A stretch of 64,000 bases of DNA from an uncultured Chloroflexales bacterium (GCA_937918935.1 CAKZSI010000072.1:16049-80048), one strand, 5' to 3'. Numbered from the stretch's first letter, positions 36,206 through 45,404 are shown. Notes: generated from the sequence alone by a model not told the origin. A program made the numbers and translations.

Positions 36206-36595
36206 TGCCTCGACCTCCTCCGCCACTTCGGCTACCGGGGCGGAAGAAGAGCCTTTTTGCTCCACGACGGTGATCAGGTAGCGCAGGATGGTGTCGGTCA
36301 GTTTGAGGGTTCGCTCGACATCAATCACCTTCGCCGCGCTGAGGCTGAAGTGCATCAGCACGTAGAAGCCCTCGGTGAAGCTGCGGCGGCTGGGTTCGCC
36401 CGTCACGTACTCGCGGATCGGATAGGCCAGTTTGCGCCGGCCCCACGGCGAGGAGTGGTTCACCGATCGCACCTCGCCACCGTTAGACTCGATGGCCTGC
36501 TTCACCCGCTCCACCACCGCCGCTACCCCCTCATCACTCGCGGCCAGGGGGCTGATAATGAACATCAATTCGTAGTCACGACGACGCTCGCGCAC
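36173..36595 (-). CDS. rpsF: 30S ribosomal protein S6
   Basis: The protein (140 aa) is ribosomal protein S6 of the small-subunit platform. It shows YELMFIISPLAASDEGVAAV, GRRKLAYPIREYVTGE, SFTEGFYVLMHFSLS and LTDTILRYLITVVEQK. The C-terminus carries a Glu/Val-rich extension (VAEVAEEVEAVEPVGESDEG). GTG at 36595 has a strong AGGAGG site. It is first in a short unit with ssb. A TTGCCC-TATAAT promoter lies at 36754-36725, leaving a leader of about 123 bases that could hold an S6:S18-type autoregulatory structure, which I could not confirm. Confidence 0.95.
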   Translation of the reverse strand: MRERRRDYELMFIISPLAASDEGVAAVVERVKQAIESNGGEVRSVNHSSPWGRRKLAYPIREYVTGEPSRRSFTEGFYVLMHFSLSAAKVIDVERTLKLTDTILRYLITVVEQKGSSSAPVAEVAEEVEAVEPVGESDEG

Positions 36596-36724
36596 GTGTT
36601 CCTCCTCTGGTGACGTCCCGCTCGACCGATCCTCGCCCGGCTGCGCGGCCCGGGCAGCGCGGCGGAACAGAAAGAAAGATGGGCCACGCCGGACGGCGCA
36701 GCGCCATGCCTGTGTCAACGCGAG

Positions 36725-36754
36725 ATTATACCACGGGTCAGGGAGGTAGGGCAA
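36725..36754 (-). promoter_or_regulatory. Strong promoter of rpsF-ssb
   Basis: On the minus strand TTGCCC (36754-36749), 18 bases, then a perfect TATAAT (36730-36725). Transcription should start near 36718. Confidence 0.7.
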
Positions 36755-36976
36755 TTGAGTTCCGGTCCAGAAGAGGGCTCGTCCAACGTCCATAGGGCAA
36801 GCCCCCAACTCCGAGGTTTCGATGGTTTTGACGGCGTAGCCGCCCCAGATCCCGCTGTGGAAGTGAGTCTGGGACCTCCCGACTCAGGGGAAAAGCCGCG
36901 CAGCGAGACTTTGTCTAGTACAATGACAGCCAGGAGAGCGGGGCGCTGCCGCGCCGCGCGCAGCCCTTCGGTGACG

Positions 36977-39055
36977 ATGGCCAATCCTCCGACAACCGTT
37001 ACCGCATCCCATTGGAACACCCCCGGTCGCCGCCTGCTCCTCGCCGTCGCCCTGGGGGTGATCCCCGCCGCACTTGTGGCGCCCGCCGGGCGGCTGGGGG
37101 TCGCGATGGCCCTCGTGCTCCTGGCGCCGGGGTTCCTCATTGAGCGTCGCCTGGCGCCGTCGCAACCTATGCTCGCGCGGCTGAGCCTCTGGCTCGCGCT
37201 GAGCCTCAGCCTGGTTCCGCTGGCCTACCAGTGGCTCCACGTCGCGGGTCTGGCCCTCGGCGCGCCGGGCCTCTGGCTGGCCGCCGCGGTGCTCGCTGGC
37301 GCCACCCTGGTGTGCGCCTGGTGCGACCTGGACGCATCTCCCGACCGGGGGCCGGAGGGCGCCGGCCCGCGCTGGGCCGGCGCCCTCACCACACTCATCT
37401 TCGCCCTGACCCTCTGGAACCGCTTCGCGCAGATCGAGGGGCTGGCCTTCCCGCCCTGGGTTGATCCGGTGCATCACGCGCTGCTCATTCGCGTCGCCGC
37501 AGAGACGGGCATGGCCCCGTTGTCGCTGGAACCTTACCTGCCGGTGCAGGACCTGCCCTACCACTGGGGCTACCACGTGACCATCGCCACGCTGCTGCGG
37601 CTGAGCGGCCTGGATCTTCCCCGGACGCTGCTCGTCAGCGGGCAGATCCTCAACGCGCTGAACGCGCTGACGGTCGCCGGGTTGGCCCTTAGCCTCTGGC
37701 GCCGCCCGCTGGCCGCGCCGGTGGCGGCCCTGATTGTCGGGCTGGTATCGCTGATGCCGGCGTACTACCTCTCGTGGGGGCGCTATACCCAGCTGGCCGG
37801 GCTGCTGATGTTGCCCGGTCTGGCCATCGCCTGGAACGCCGCGCTGCATCATCGGGGGCGGGGGTGGTGGCTGGCCGTGGCCCTCTGCCTGGCCGGGCTT
37901 AACCTGGTCCACATCCGCATGCTGATCTTCGGCCTGTTGCTCATGGCGGCCCTCGGCCTGGTCTGGGCGACCGGGCAACCCTGGGCGGCGCTGCGGGCGC
38001 GCCTGCCCGGCGTCCTGGCAGCCGTAGCCGCAGCGGTCGCGCTGACCGCTCCCTGGCTGGCGCTGATCACTAACCGCGCCTTGCTGCCGGCAGCGGCGGC
38101 GGGCGAACTGGCCGGCGGCGGCAGTTACAACGCGCTGAACGAGAACCTGCTGTGGATCGCGCCCAACCGCCTGCTGGTCGCCCTGGCTCTTGGCGGCGCG
38201 CTGCTGGCCCTGTGGCGGCGCGAACGGGCCGGCGCCGCGCTGCTGATCTGGGTCGGCTTGCTGGTGCTGGCGACCAACCCCTGGCTCCTGGGCTACGCGC
38301 TGCCCGCCGCCGGGGCCGTGGCGCTGATCAACGGCCTGCTGCGCCGCGCGCCGCTCCTGGCGCTCGCCGGCGCGGTCCTGCTGCTGCTGAACCCGGCCCT
38401 GGTCACACTCCCCTACCTCTGGCTGCTGCCCAACGATGTGCTGGTCATCAGCCTGTTTCTGCCCCTGGCGCTACTCATCGGCGGCGGCGCGGCCCTGGCT
38501 CTCCGCTGGCTGGAGGAGACGCGCCCCCGTCTGCGACCCTTCCTCATGCCGGCCACCGCCGTCGTGGTGCTCGCCCTGGGACTCTGGGGCGCGAACAACA
38601 GCCGCTCGGTGATCAACCCCGTCACCCTGCTGGTGCGCCCTGGCGAGCCAGCCGCCCTGGCCTGGGCCGCGGCGGAGACCCCGCCGGACGCGCGCTTCCT
38701 GGTCAACGCCGCTCCCTGGCTGCCCGGCGCGCGCCGCGGCGCCGATGGCGGCTGGTGGCTGTTGCCGCTGGCCGGACGCTGGACCAGCGCGCCGCCGGTG
38801 GTCTATGTCTACGGAGCGCCCGAGTATGTCGCCCATGTCAACGCCATGGCCGACACAGTGATCGGCTACGGGCCGGGCCAGGAACAGGCGATCTTCGACC
38901 TGATCCGCGCCGAGGGTATCACCCACATCTACCTGGTGGACGGCAGCGGGCCGCTCCAGGCCGGCCTTTTCGCCGGGCGCCCTGGTTTTGTACAAGTGTA
39001 TGGACGGGACGGGGTGACGATCTTCGCCGTGGAGGACGTCGGAGTGGGGCGCTGA
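36977..39055 (+). CDS. Large polytopic membrane protein, GT-C-like; paralogue of the 56.1-58.1 kb protein
   Basis: The protein (692 aa) has about 14 hydrophobic helices and a C-terminal soluble part. It shares motifs with the protein at 56114-58051: WVDPVHHALLIRVAAETG against WGDSVHHAMIAQLIVEHG, LPYHWGYHVTIATLL, WGRYTQLAG, and DARFLVN plus GGWWL near the C-terminus. An acidic residue early in the first outer loop and the overall layout suggest a GT-C lipid-linked-sugar glycosyltransferase, but no family signature proves it. ATG at 36977 is a compromise: the frame is open 200 bases further upstream, and an ATG at 36923 or GTG at 36971 is possible. It is divergent from rpsF. Confidence 0.65.
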   Translation: MANPPTTVTASHWNTPGRRLLLAVALGVIPAALVAPAGRLGVAMALVLLAPGFLIERRLAPSQPMLARLSLWLALSLSLVPLAYQWLHVAGLALGAPGLWLAAAVLAGATLVCAWCDLDASPDRGPEGAGPRWAGALTTLIFALTLWNRFAQIEGLAFPPWVDPVHHALLIRVAAETGMAPLSLEPYLPVQDLPYHWGYHVTIATLLRLSGLDLPRTLLVSGQILNALNALTVAGLALSLWRRPLAAPVAALIVGLVSLMPAYYLSWGRYTQLAGLLMLPGLAIAWNAALHHRGRGWWLAVALCLAGLNLVHIRMLIFGLLLMAALGLVWATGQPWAALRARLPGVLAAVAAAVALTAPWLALITNRALLPAAAAGELAGGGSYNALNENLLWIAPNRLLVALALGGALLALWRRERAGAALLIWVGLLVLATNPWLLGYALPAAGAVALINGLLRRAPLLALAGAVLLLLNPALVTLPYLWLLPNDVLVISLFLPLALLIGGGAALALRWLEETRPRLRPFLMPATAVVVLALGLWGANNSRSVINPVTLLVRPGEPAALAWAAAETPPDARFLVNAAPWLPGARRGADGGWWLLPLAGRWTSAPPVVYVYGAPEYVAHVNAMADTVIGYGPGQEQAIFDLIRAEGITHIYLVDGSGPLQAGLFAGRPGFVQVYGRDGVTIFAVEDVGVGR

Positions 39056-39080
39056 GGTTGGGGACTCACCCTTCCCCCAA

Positions 39081-39228
39081 CCCCGTCCCTCTCCAACACT
39101 GGTGGAGAGGGACGGGGCGCCGAGCGCAGCGAGGCGGGGAGGTTGAAGCCCTGGCTCGGCGGCCCCGATCCTGACCCGCAGACATTTGGGGGTGCCGAGC
39201 GCAGCGAGGCGGGGAGGTTGAAGCCACC
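39081..39228. repeat. Family E stem-loop plus a duplicated 32-base block
   Basis: CCCCGTCCCTCTCCA (39081-39095), 7-base loop, TGGAGAGGGACGGGG (39103-39117) form a 15-bp perfect stem between convergent genes. It is followed by GCCGAGCGCAGCGAGGCGGG... at 39120-39151, which repeats exactly at 39197-39228. Confidence 0.7.
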
Positions 39229-39252
39229 CCCTGAGCGGTGTAACCATGCGCC

Positions 39253-40260
39253 TCAGGCGCCAGCGGGCACGACACCGAGTCCCGCCAGCCACCAGTGGCG
39301 AAAGCCATAGGCCAGTACGACCCCGCCGAGGAGCAGAAGGGCCATGGCGGCGTCAACCGTGGTCAGGCGCCAGCGGCGGCGTGGCAGGGCCAGGTGGATG
39401 GTCGCCCAGAGCAGGAGCAGGCTCATCCCGGCATACAGCACCGCCGTGGCCCGGTACAGCGGCACGCTATCGGTAATGCCCACCCCCCCAAGGTTAGCCA
39501 CTCCCCGCGTCAGAGGGATCAGCAACGCCAGGGGGCGCAGACCGCCGGTGAATGAAACCACCGGCGGCTGGGCCTCGCTCAACGCCGCGCCCATCGCCGA
39601 CAGCGGATTGGCGACCACGAAGACCGGCGGGGCCAGTTGCATGCCATTCACCAGCGACCAGACGCTGGCGGCGAACAGCGTTCCGCCGATCAGCGTGAAC
39701 AAGACCGCGTAGCAGAGCAATACCGCGCTGTAGGTCTGCCGGGTGAGTGCCGAGCAGAACAGTCCAAAGACGCTCCCGGCCAGCATAGTGATCATTAAGA
39801 TCCCCGCCACACGCGCGATGTCGGCGACAGTGACCCCGCCGAAGAGCGTTACGACGGCGAATACCGGCACCACCGCGAGTTGCAGCAGCAGCAGGAACAC
39901 CAGGCCGGTTGCCAGTTTGCCGATCACGAATTGCAACGGCGGCACCGGCGTAACCAGCAACATCTCGAAGGCGCCCCGCTCGTACTCGTGACTGATCGCG
40001 TTCAGGGTGATCGCCGGACTGAGAAAGACCGTCAGCGCCTGTAACCCCAGGCTGATGCCGATGAACAGCACCTGCCCGATCTGCGCGCTGAGCAGCGGCG
40101 CGCCCCGGTCGAGCTGTTCCAGTACCGCGCTGGTGAGAAGGCGCGCCGCAATGGTTGCCAGACCCACGTACACGGCCAGCATAAGTGCGGCGCGGCTGCC
40201 GCGCATGAAGACCTTGAACTCTTTGAACAGCACGGGAACCGTGGGTCTCCATCCGCTCAC
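39253..40260 (-). CDS. ABC-2 type transporter permease
   Basis: The protein (335 aa) has six or more hydrophobic helices and the ABC-2 permease signature region ITLNAISHEYERGAFEMLLVTPVPPLQFVIGKL, where the E-R-GT/A-E-LL pattern is typical. The GTG start at 40260 overlaps the stop of the upstream gene (GTGA), so it is coupled to the large extracytoplasmic protein. The matching ATPase is not in the window between 39 and 43 kb. Together the pair resembles GldF/GldG-like exporters of unknown cargo. Confidence 0.8.
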   Translation of the reverse strand: MSGWRPTVPVLFKEFKVFMRGSRAALMLAVYVGLATIAARLLTSAVLEQLDRGAPLLSAQIGQVLFIGISLGLQALTVFLSPAITLNAISHEYERGAFEMLLVTPVPPLQFVIGKLATGLVFLLLLQLAVVPVFAVVTLFGGVTVADIARVAGILMITMLAGSVFGLFCSALTRQTYSAVLLCYAVLFTLIGGTLFAASVWSLVNGMQLAPPVFVVANPLSAMGAALSEAQPPVVSFTGGLRPLALLIPLTRGVANLGGVGITDSVPLYRATAVLYAGMSLLLLWATIHLALPRRRWRLTTVDAAMALLLLGGVVLAYGFRHWWLAGLGVVPAGA

Positions 40261-42635
40261 GGCAGCACTCCCTGGAGATTGGCGTCAATGTACAGGCACC
40301 GCGCCTCAGTGATCCGCCCGTAGAAACGTACCAGCAGTTGCCCATCGCGCAGATAGGCCGCGGGATTGGCGAGTCTCAGATCGCCCGGCCCGTCGAAATC
40401 CTGCTCGACCCAGCGCCGGGCGGTCCAGTCAAACAGCACGGTGGTCAACCCTGCGTTTGGCCAGCGGCCAGTGCTATCCAGGGTCAGGGTGAGTTCCTCG
40501 GCCCGCAACCGGCCCATCCCCGGCGGGAGCCGCAGCAACACGGTCAGCGGCTCGGCAGTGACGGCAATGCCCGCGCCCTGGTCGCCGGCGCAGGCAATTT
40601 GCCCGTTGGCCGCCAGATCGGGGCGCATCCATCCGGGCGGGAGCGTGACCGGCCCGCTGCCCTCGAAGAGTGGACGCAGCACCAGCAGACTGGTCTCGCG
40701 CCATGCGGCGCCGGGCGCTTCTACGCGCACAGGCAGGGGCGAGTGCTCCAGCCAGGCGAGCACCACTGGCCCCTCATCGCTGCCAACACCGCGCGTCGTA
40801 GCGGCGTTGATCAGCGCCTCGCGCACCAGCACCGCGCGATCCGGCGCCTGACCAGGGCCGCGTCCGGCCTCCAGGTCGTCGCGCAACACCAGGTAGCTGA
40901 TCGGCGTGCCGCGGCGGGCGCCAGGGGCGCTGGTCGCGGGCCAGACCTGGGTGGCTCGCGTCCCGGGGGCGATATCCCCCAGTCGCGCGAGGTATTCGCC
41001 GTAGGCGGCCACGACATCGCGCAGGGTCCAGGGGCCTGGATTGTCCACTTCGACGGCCAGTTGCCCATCCTGGAGGGTGAGCCGGGCGGTAATGCCGGGG
41101 AGCGCCAACTGCCGTTCCACCAGCAGGCCCTGCAACTGCCAGGGCGCCACGTCGAACGCCAGGCTTTCCCCCTCCTGGGCCAGATCACCGCCCACTCCGA
41201 TGACGCCCCCGTACTGCCCCGTCGTGGAGCGAACGGGACGCGCCAGCCCCCCGGCTTCGAGCACGGCCTCAAAGGCCTGCTGGCGGGGGGTGAGGACGCC
41301 GGTGATGCTACGGGCGCGGGCCTGATCATCGCCGATCACCTCGACCAGGCTGAGTTGATGCACCACGCGCTGATCGGCGCGGAGGGCGAAGGCCAGACCG
41401 AACACCGCCGCGCCCGTCACCAGGGCCAGCGCGGGCGCGGCGAGCCACATCAGCGCCTGGCCATCGAAGCGCCGCAGCAGTAATGCCAACCCCGGGCCGA
41501 CCAGCACCGCGTAGATCGCAAGGATGCCGAAGATCACCCCGTCGGGCGGAAGGTTGACCGTGGGCGTCGCGCTCAAGGCGCCCGCCAGGATGCCCTCCTG
41601 GTAGGGATCGATGCCAGGGAGCGACCCGAAGGGGAAGGAAGCCAGGATCGGGGAACGCAGCAACTGATCCCAGAACCGGGGCGCCGCCTCCCAGTTGGCA
41701 AGTTCAGGCGCCCCGGGGTCAAACGCCAGTTGCGTGACCATACCCACGCCAAGGGATCGCTGTACCCAGGCCGGCGGATCGCGCTCAAGCGCGGCACGGG
41801 CATCGGGGGCCGGCGTCAGCAGGACCCCGGGCAACGCCCCGGGACCGGGCGCGCCGGCCAGTGCCGCCAGCGATGCATCGGGTATCTGCACGCTTCCTCC
41901 GAGCGTCGCCGGCTGCAACCGTGGCGGCAGACCGGCCAGCGTGCGAGCGGCGGTCGGGCCGCCACCAAGCACCAGGTGCCCCCCGGCGCTGACCCAGCCC
42001 AGGAGCGCATGGCGCTGCGCCGGGCTGAGTTCCGCAGTGGGTGCATCGGCAAGGATCAGCAGGCTCAGACTGCTCAAGCCGACCGCCGCTTCGGGGATCT
42101 CGGCGAGGGGCAACCGGACGACGGTGAATGGCAGCGCGCTCAACTCCTGGCGTCGCGGCAGGGACAGGCGGAGATCGCCGCTCGACACCAGAGCCAGCAA
42201 GCGCTCGCTGGCGCGCGGGCGGACCGCCAGGTCCCGCTCGGCCAGCACCGCGCTATCGGCTTCCACGGTGACCCGCAGGGAGCGCGCTTCCTGCTCCATC
42301 GCCGCATAGAGCACGATCTGCTTCTCGGCGCCCGCCGGCAGATCCACCGGAGCGGTGTTGCGGAAAGAGGCATTGGCGATGGCCACGGCAACATCAACGA
42401 CGCGCGCGGCGCCGGTGTTCTTGAGGCGCACCTGGATGGGCAGCCAGGCGCCCGGCAGGTAGTTCCCTTCAAAGGCGGGAACGGCCGTAAGCTCCAACCC
42501 GGCCTGCGCCCGGGCAGGCGCGCGCGGCGCCAGCAGCAGCGTGATGAACGCCAGCGTGGCAAGGACGCGCCAGCCAGTGAACAACGGGCGCCAGAAGAAC
42601 CGTATCAAACGTGCACGCCTGGAACATAACCGCAT
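40257..42635 (-). CDS. Large secreted/membrane protein paired with the ABC-2 permease
   Basis: The protein (792 aa) has a signal peptide (VLATLAFITLLLAPRAPARAQA) and a beta-rich outer domain starting LELTAVPAFEGNYLPGAWLPIQVRLKN. A Rossmann-like segment of glutamine-amidotransferase-like shape follows (SSLSLLILADAPTAELSPAQRHALLGWVSAGGHLVLGGGP), without a catalytic Cys. Two central helices (VIFGILAIYAVLVGPGLALLL and ALMWLAAPALALVTGAAVFGL) lead to a further soluble region. The layout resembles large proteins found beside ABC-2 exporters in Chloroflexota. I do not know its function. It overlaps the permease start by four bases. Confidence 0.65.
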   Translation of the reverse strand: MRLCSRRARLIRFFWRPLFTGWRVLATLAFITLLLAPRAPARAQAGLELTAVPAFEGNYLPGAWLPIQVRLKNTGAARVVDVAVAIANASFRNTAPVDLPAGAEKQIVLYAAMEQEARSLRVTVEADSAVLAERDLAVRPRASERLLALVSSGDLRLSLPRRQELSALPFTVVRLPLAEIPEAAVGLSSLSLLILADAPTAELSPAQRHALLGWVSAGGHLVLGGGPTAARTLAGLPPRLQPATLGGSVQIPDASLAALAGAPGPGALPGVLLTPAPDARAALERDPPAWVQRSLGVGMVTQLAFDPGAPELANWEAAPRFWDQLLRSPILASFPFGSLPGIDPYQEGILAGALSATPTVNLPPDGVIFGILAIYAVLVGPGLALLLRRFDGQALMWLAAPALALVTGAAVFGLAFALRADQRVVHQLSLVEVIGDDQARARSITGVLTPRQQAFEAVLEAGGLARPVRSTTGQYGGVIGVGGDLAQEGESLAFDVAPWQLQGLLVERQLALPGITARLTLQDGQLAVEVDNPGPWTLRDVVAAYGEYLARLGDIAPGTRATQVWPATSAPGARRGTPISYLVLRDDLEAGRGPGQAPDRAVLVREALINAATTRGVGSDEGPVVLAWLEHSPLPVRVEAPGAAWRETSLLVLRPLFEGSGPVTLPPGWMRPDLAANGQIACAGDQGAGIAVTAEPLTVLLRLPPGMGRLRAEELTLTLDSTGRWPNAGLTTVLFDWTARRWVEQDFDGPGDLRLANPAAYLRDGQLLVRFYGRITEARCLYIDANLQGVLP

Positions 42636-42749
42636 AGACTGGCGCTTCTACAGTTACGAATTGTTGAACGGGAGGTTCTACGAGGGCTGCGCTCTCCCAG
42701 CAATCCTCTTCCCCGAACCTTCGTGGAAACGAACTTGCCAGACGCACCA

Positions 42750-42859
42750 GTCATCAAACCGTGAGCACGGCCGCCTTGCCCCACCTGCTCATTAGCGTAG
42801 CGACGGGGTCCGGCAAATCAAAAGTCATCAAACCGTGAGCACGGCCGCCTTGCCCCACC
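42750..42859. promoter_or_regulatory. Two 36-bp direct repeats upstream of the LuxR-Kelch gene, operator-like
   Basis: GTCATCAAACCGTGAGCACG and the next 16 bases occur identically at 42750-42785 and 42824-42859. The second copy ends over the -35 box of the promoter at 42850-42878; the first lies 74 bases upstream. Position and identity suggest a binding site, perhaps for the LuxR-type product itself. Confidence 0.55.
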
Positions 42860-42878
42860 CCCACAGTCATGCTATGAT
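42850..42878 (+). promoter_or_regulatory. Promoter of the LuxR-Kelch gene
   Basis: TTGCCC (42850-42855), 17 bases, TATGAT (42873-42878). The start of transcription would be near 42886, 27 bases before the chosen ATG. Confidence 0.6.
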
Positions 42879-42912
42879 CAGCCAGTATTATAAAGTCTCA
42901 GGACACGCTGGC

Positions 42913-44337
42913 ATGACCAACAACGTCCAGATCAGCGACCGCGAGCGCGAGATCCTGCAACTGGTCGCCCGAGGGGCCACCAACCAGCAAATCGCCGATC
43001 AGCTTAACATCAGCGTCAATACTGTCAAGGTTCACCTCCGCAACATCTTCAGCAAAATCGGCGTCGTCTCGCGCACCGAGGCGACGCTGTACGCGATACG
43101 CAGCGGGATCGTCAGCGTTGACGAGCAGGTCGGCGCCCCCGGGGAAGCGGAGAGGTTGAACGCAGTCCTGGCCAATGAAACTGGCCCGACGGCGGTCGCT
43201 CCCGCAGGCGTAGAAGAACCTGAACCGGCGACAATCCTGGCGCCAGCGGCTCTCACGGCGCCTTCCTCAGTGGGCGGCCCACTGCCCGCGCAGCCTGATG
43301 TCCAGCGGCAATGGTGGGGACTGGCGTTGTTCGCGGGACTGGTTCTGGCCGGCGCGCTTGTCGCCGGCTGGTTGATCTGGCGCCCGCAACCCTCGACAGC
43401 CGAACCGACCGCCGCTCCCGCAACCGGCAGTGCGGAACCGGCAGCCGAAGAGCGCTGGATCGCCCACGCGCCGGTTCCCACGCCGCGACAGGATTTCGCC
43501 TTGATTGCCAGCCCGTCGGAGGGACGGCTGTATGTCATCGGCGGGCGGCATCAGGGGCAAACGCTGCCTGGCCTGGACCGCTACGACCCGCGCACGAAGC
43601 TCTGGGTTCCGCTCGCCGATATGAACGTCGCCACCAGCGCGATGCAGGCCGCCGAACTGCGCGGACGGATCTACGTTCCAGGCGGCGAACTGGCCAGTGG
43701 TGGCGTGAGCAACCGTCTGGAAGCCTATGACCCCCGCGAGCAGCGCTGGTACGAACTCGCGCCCTTGCCTGCGCCGCGCAGCCGCTACGGCCTCGCGGTG
43801 TGGGAAGGAAAACTCTACCTCCTGGGCGGATGGGACGGCCAGCAGATCAGTGCGGAGGTGTTCGTCTACGACCCGGTAGGCGATGCGTGGACGCCTGGCC
43901 CGGCGTTGCCTTCTGCGCGCCAGTACGCCGCCGCGGTGGTCGTATCCGGCCAGTTGTACCTGATCGGCGGCGAAGGTCCGGGCAGCCCGCTGCGCGAGAG
44001 TTTGCGGCTCGACGTGGAGGGCGCAACCGAACGCTGGCAGTTCCTCCCGCCGCTGCCGCAGCCGATTGGTCGCCCACAGGCCGTAGCCCTGCTCAACAGC
44101 CTGCTGGCCATCAACGGCCAGGATCGGGCGGTCTGGCAGTACGACGCCGCTTCCGACGCCTGGGTGCCCTATCCCATTCCCGCCGATATTGGAGCGAATA
44201 GCAGCGCCGCGCTGCTCAATGCGAGCCTGTACTTTGTCGGTGATGATCAGGCCCCTGAGCCGGGCGCGGTCATGGAGTACCGTGTACTGTACACCATCTT
44301 CGTGCCGGGTGCCGGAGGCCCGCCCGGCGCGCCTTGA
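42913..44337 (+). CDS. Membrane-tethered LuxR-type regulator with an outer Kelch propeller
   Basis: The protein (474 aa) has a LuxR/GerE DNA-binding domain at residues 6-66 (ISDREREILQLVARGATNQQ, LNISVNTVKVHLRNIFSKIG). A Pro/Ala-rich linker, one membrane helix at about 136-156 (GLALFAGLVLAGALVAGWLIW) and a second low-complexity stretch follow. Six Kelch-like blades then run from residue 183, marked by RLYVIGG, RIYVPGG, KLYLLGG, QLYLIGG, LLAINGQ and SLYFVGD. Topology would put the DNA-binding end inside and the propeller outside, like ToxR- or CadC-type one-component sensors. No receiver domain is present. ATG at 42913 has AGGAC upstream; GTG 42835 would translate the direct repeat. Confidence 0.88.
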   Translation: MTNNVQISDREREILQLVARGATNQQIADQLNISVNTVKVHLRNIFSKIGVVSRTEATLYAIRSGIVSVDEQVGAPGEAERLNAVLANETGPTAVAPAGVEEPEPATILAPAALTAPSSVGGPLPAQPDVQRQWWGLALFAGLVLAGALVAGWLIWRPQPSTAEPTAAPATGSAEPAAEERWIAHAPVPTPRQDFALIASPSEGRLYVIGGRHQGQTLPGLDRYDPRTKLWVPLADMNVATSAMQAAELRGRIYVPGGELASGGVSNRLEAYDPREQRWYELAPLPAPRSRYGLAVWEGKLYLLGGWDGQQISAEVFVYDPVGDAWTPGPALPSARQYAAAVVVSGQLYLIGGEGPGSPLRESLRLDVEGATERWQFLPPLPQPIGRPQAVALLNSLLAINGQDRAVWQYDAASDAWVPYPIPADIGANSSAALLNASLYFVGDDQAPEPGAVMEYRVLYTIFVPGAGGPPGAP

Positions 44338-44453
44338 GTCTCGCTTCCAAGCGTCCCGGCGCGCAACCATATAGTCGGAGGCTGGATTCCCGATCCCCTC
44401 TGCAATCCGCCCCACTCAAAACGAACCCCGCCTGCCCATCCCCAAGCCAAAAT

Positions 44454-45404
44454 CTAAAATCCAAAACGTTCCGCCTTCTGCGGAAGCGCGACGTTCAGCG
44501 GTCGCAGAGCGTAGCCATCGACAGTGGCGCGCCACCGCAGGCGCGCCAGCGCCGCATCGCCCCGCGCGTAGTCGCGGGCGGCGCCGAGTGCGGCCTGGGC
44601 CAGCAAGAACGCCAGCGTCAGGCCCGGGAACGGCCCGTGGGGGTACTGCCGGTAAAACCGCGCCCGGCCCCAGGCCGCGATGGCGCGGGTCGCCTGCGGG
44701 ACCTGGCGGGCGCTTAACGAAACTCGATGCCACATCCGCGCCTCGGGCACGCACCAGATCTCAAAGCCCGCCGCTCGCGCGCGGTAACAAAAATCGGCAT
44801 CCTCGTAGTACATCGCGTAGTGGCTATCGAACAGACCGATCCGCGTAAACACCTCGCGACGCACCAGCATCGCGCACCCGGTGACGGCAGCGACCCGCAG
44901 CGGGCGCCCGCGGGCGCGGCGCAGCGCGCCCGCGCCCAGGTTGATCGGCAGAGGCAACAGCGCGTAGCGGCGCGTCCCGGCCTGCCACAGGCGCGCGGGA
45001 GCGTCGTAGTAGTAGATTGCCGGCCCCAGAATGCCAGCCCGTGGGCGCCCGCCGGCGGCCTCACGCAGGCGGGGGATCATTTCCGCATCGGCGATGGTAT
45101 CGTTGTTCAGGAGCAGCACCGACCCGGCGCCTGCGCCCAGCGCCGCCTCGATCCCCGCGTTCATCCCACCGGCAAAGCCGCGATTGGCCTCCAGCGCCAC
45201 CAGCAGCACCTGATCGCCAAACGCCTGCCGGAACTGGCGCAGCGAGTCATCGGATGAGGCGTTGTCAACAATGATGATCGCGCTCCCCGGCAACAAGCCC
45301 CGCTGTAGCGAACGGACGCAGGCAATCGTATCGCCCGGCAAGTTCCAGTTGAGCACAACAACGAATAATGGTTCCCAACCGACTGCCGGCCCGTCAGTTT
45401 GCAT
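44454..45404 (-). CDS. Family 2 glycosyltransferase (rhamnosyltransferase-like)
   Basis: The protein (316 aa) is a GT-A fold enzyme that transfers a sugar from a nucleotide donor: VVVLNWNLPGDTIACVRSL, IIIVDNASSDDSLRQF, EANRGFAGGMNAGIEAA, then the metal-binding LLLNNDTIADAEM. Acceptor-side motifs are VTGCAMLVRREVFTRIG and YYEDADFCYRARAAGFEIW. The C-terminal part has a weak hydrophobic stretch. ATG at 45404 was chosen over a TTG at 45413. It diverges from the next glycosyltransferase across a 250-base region that holds a long palindrome. The donor sugar is unknown; WbbL-like rhamnosyltransferases look similar. Confidence 0.9.
   Translation of the reverse strand: MQTDGPAVGWEPLFVVVLNWNLPGDTIACVRSLQRGLLPGSAIIIVDNASSDDSLRQFRQAFGDQVLLVALEANRGFAGGMNAGIEAALGAGAGSVLLLNNDTIADAEMIPRLREAAGGRPRAGILGPAIYYYDAPARLWQAGTRRYALLPLPINLGAGALRRARGRPLRVAAVTGCAMLVRREVFTRIGLFDSHYAMYYEDADFCYRARAAGFEIWCVPEARMWHRVSLSARQVPQATRAIAAWGRARFYRQYPHGPFPGLTLAFLLAQAALGAARDYARGDAALARLRWRATVDGYALRPLNVALPQKAERFGF

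Noticed and set aside
40257..42635. Glutamine amidotransferase activity for the large protein beside the ABC-2 permease
   Set aside because: The Rossmann-like segment has the fold's strand pattern but no catalytic Cys-His-Glu set that I can see.
42750..42859. CRISPR-like repeat pair
   Set aside because: Only two copies with a 38-base spacer, no further units and no cas genes; it overlaps a promoter instead.
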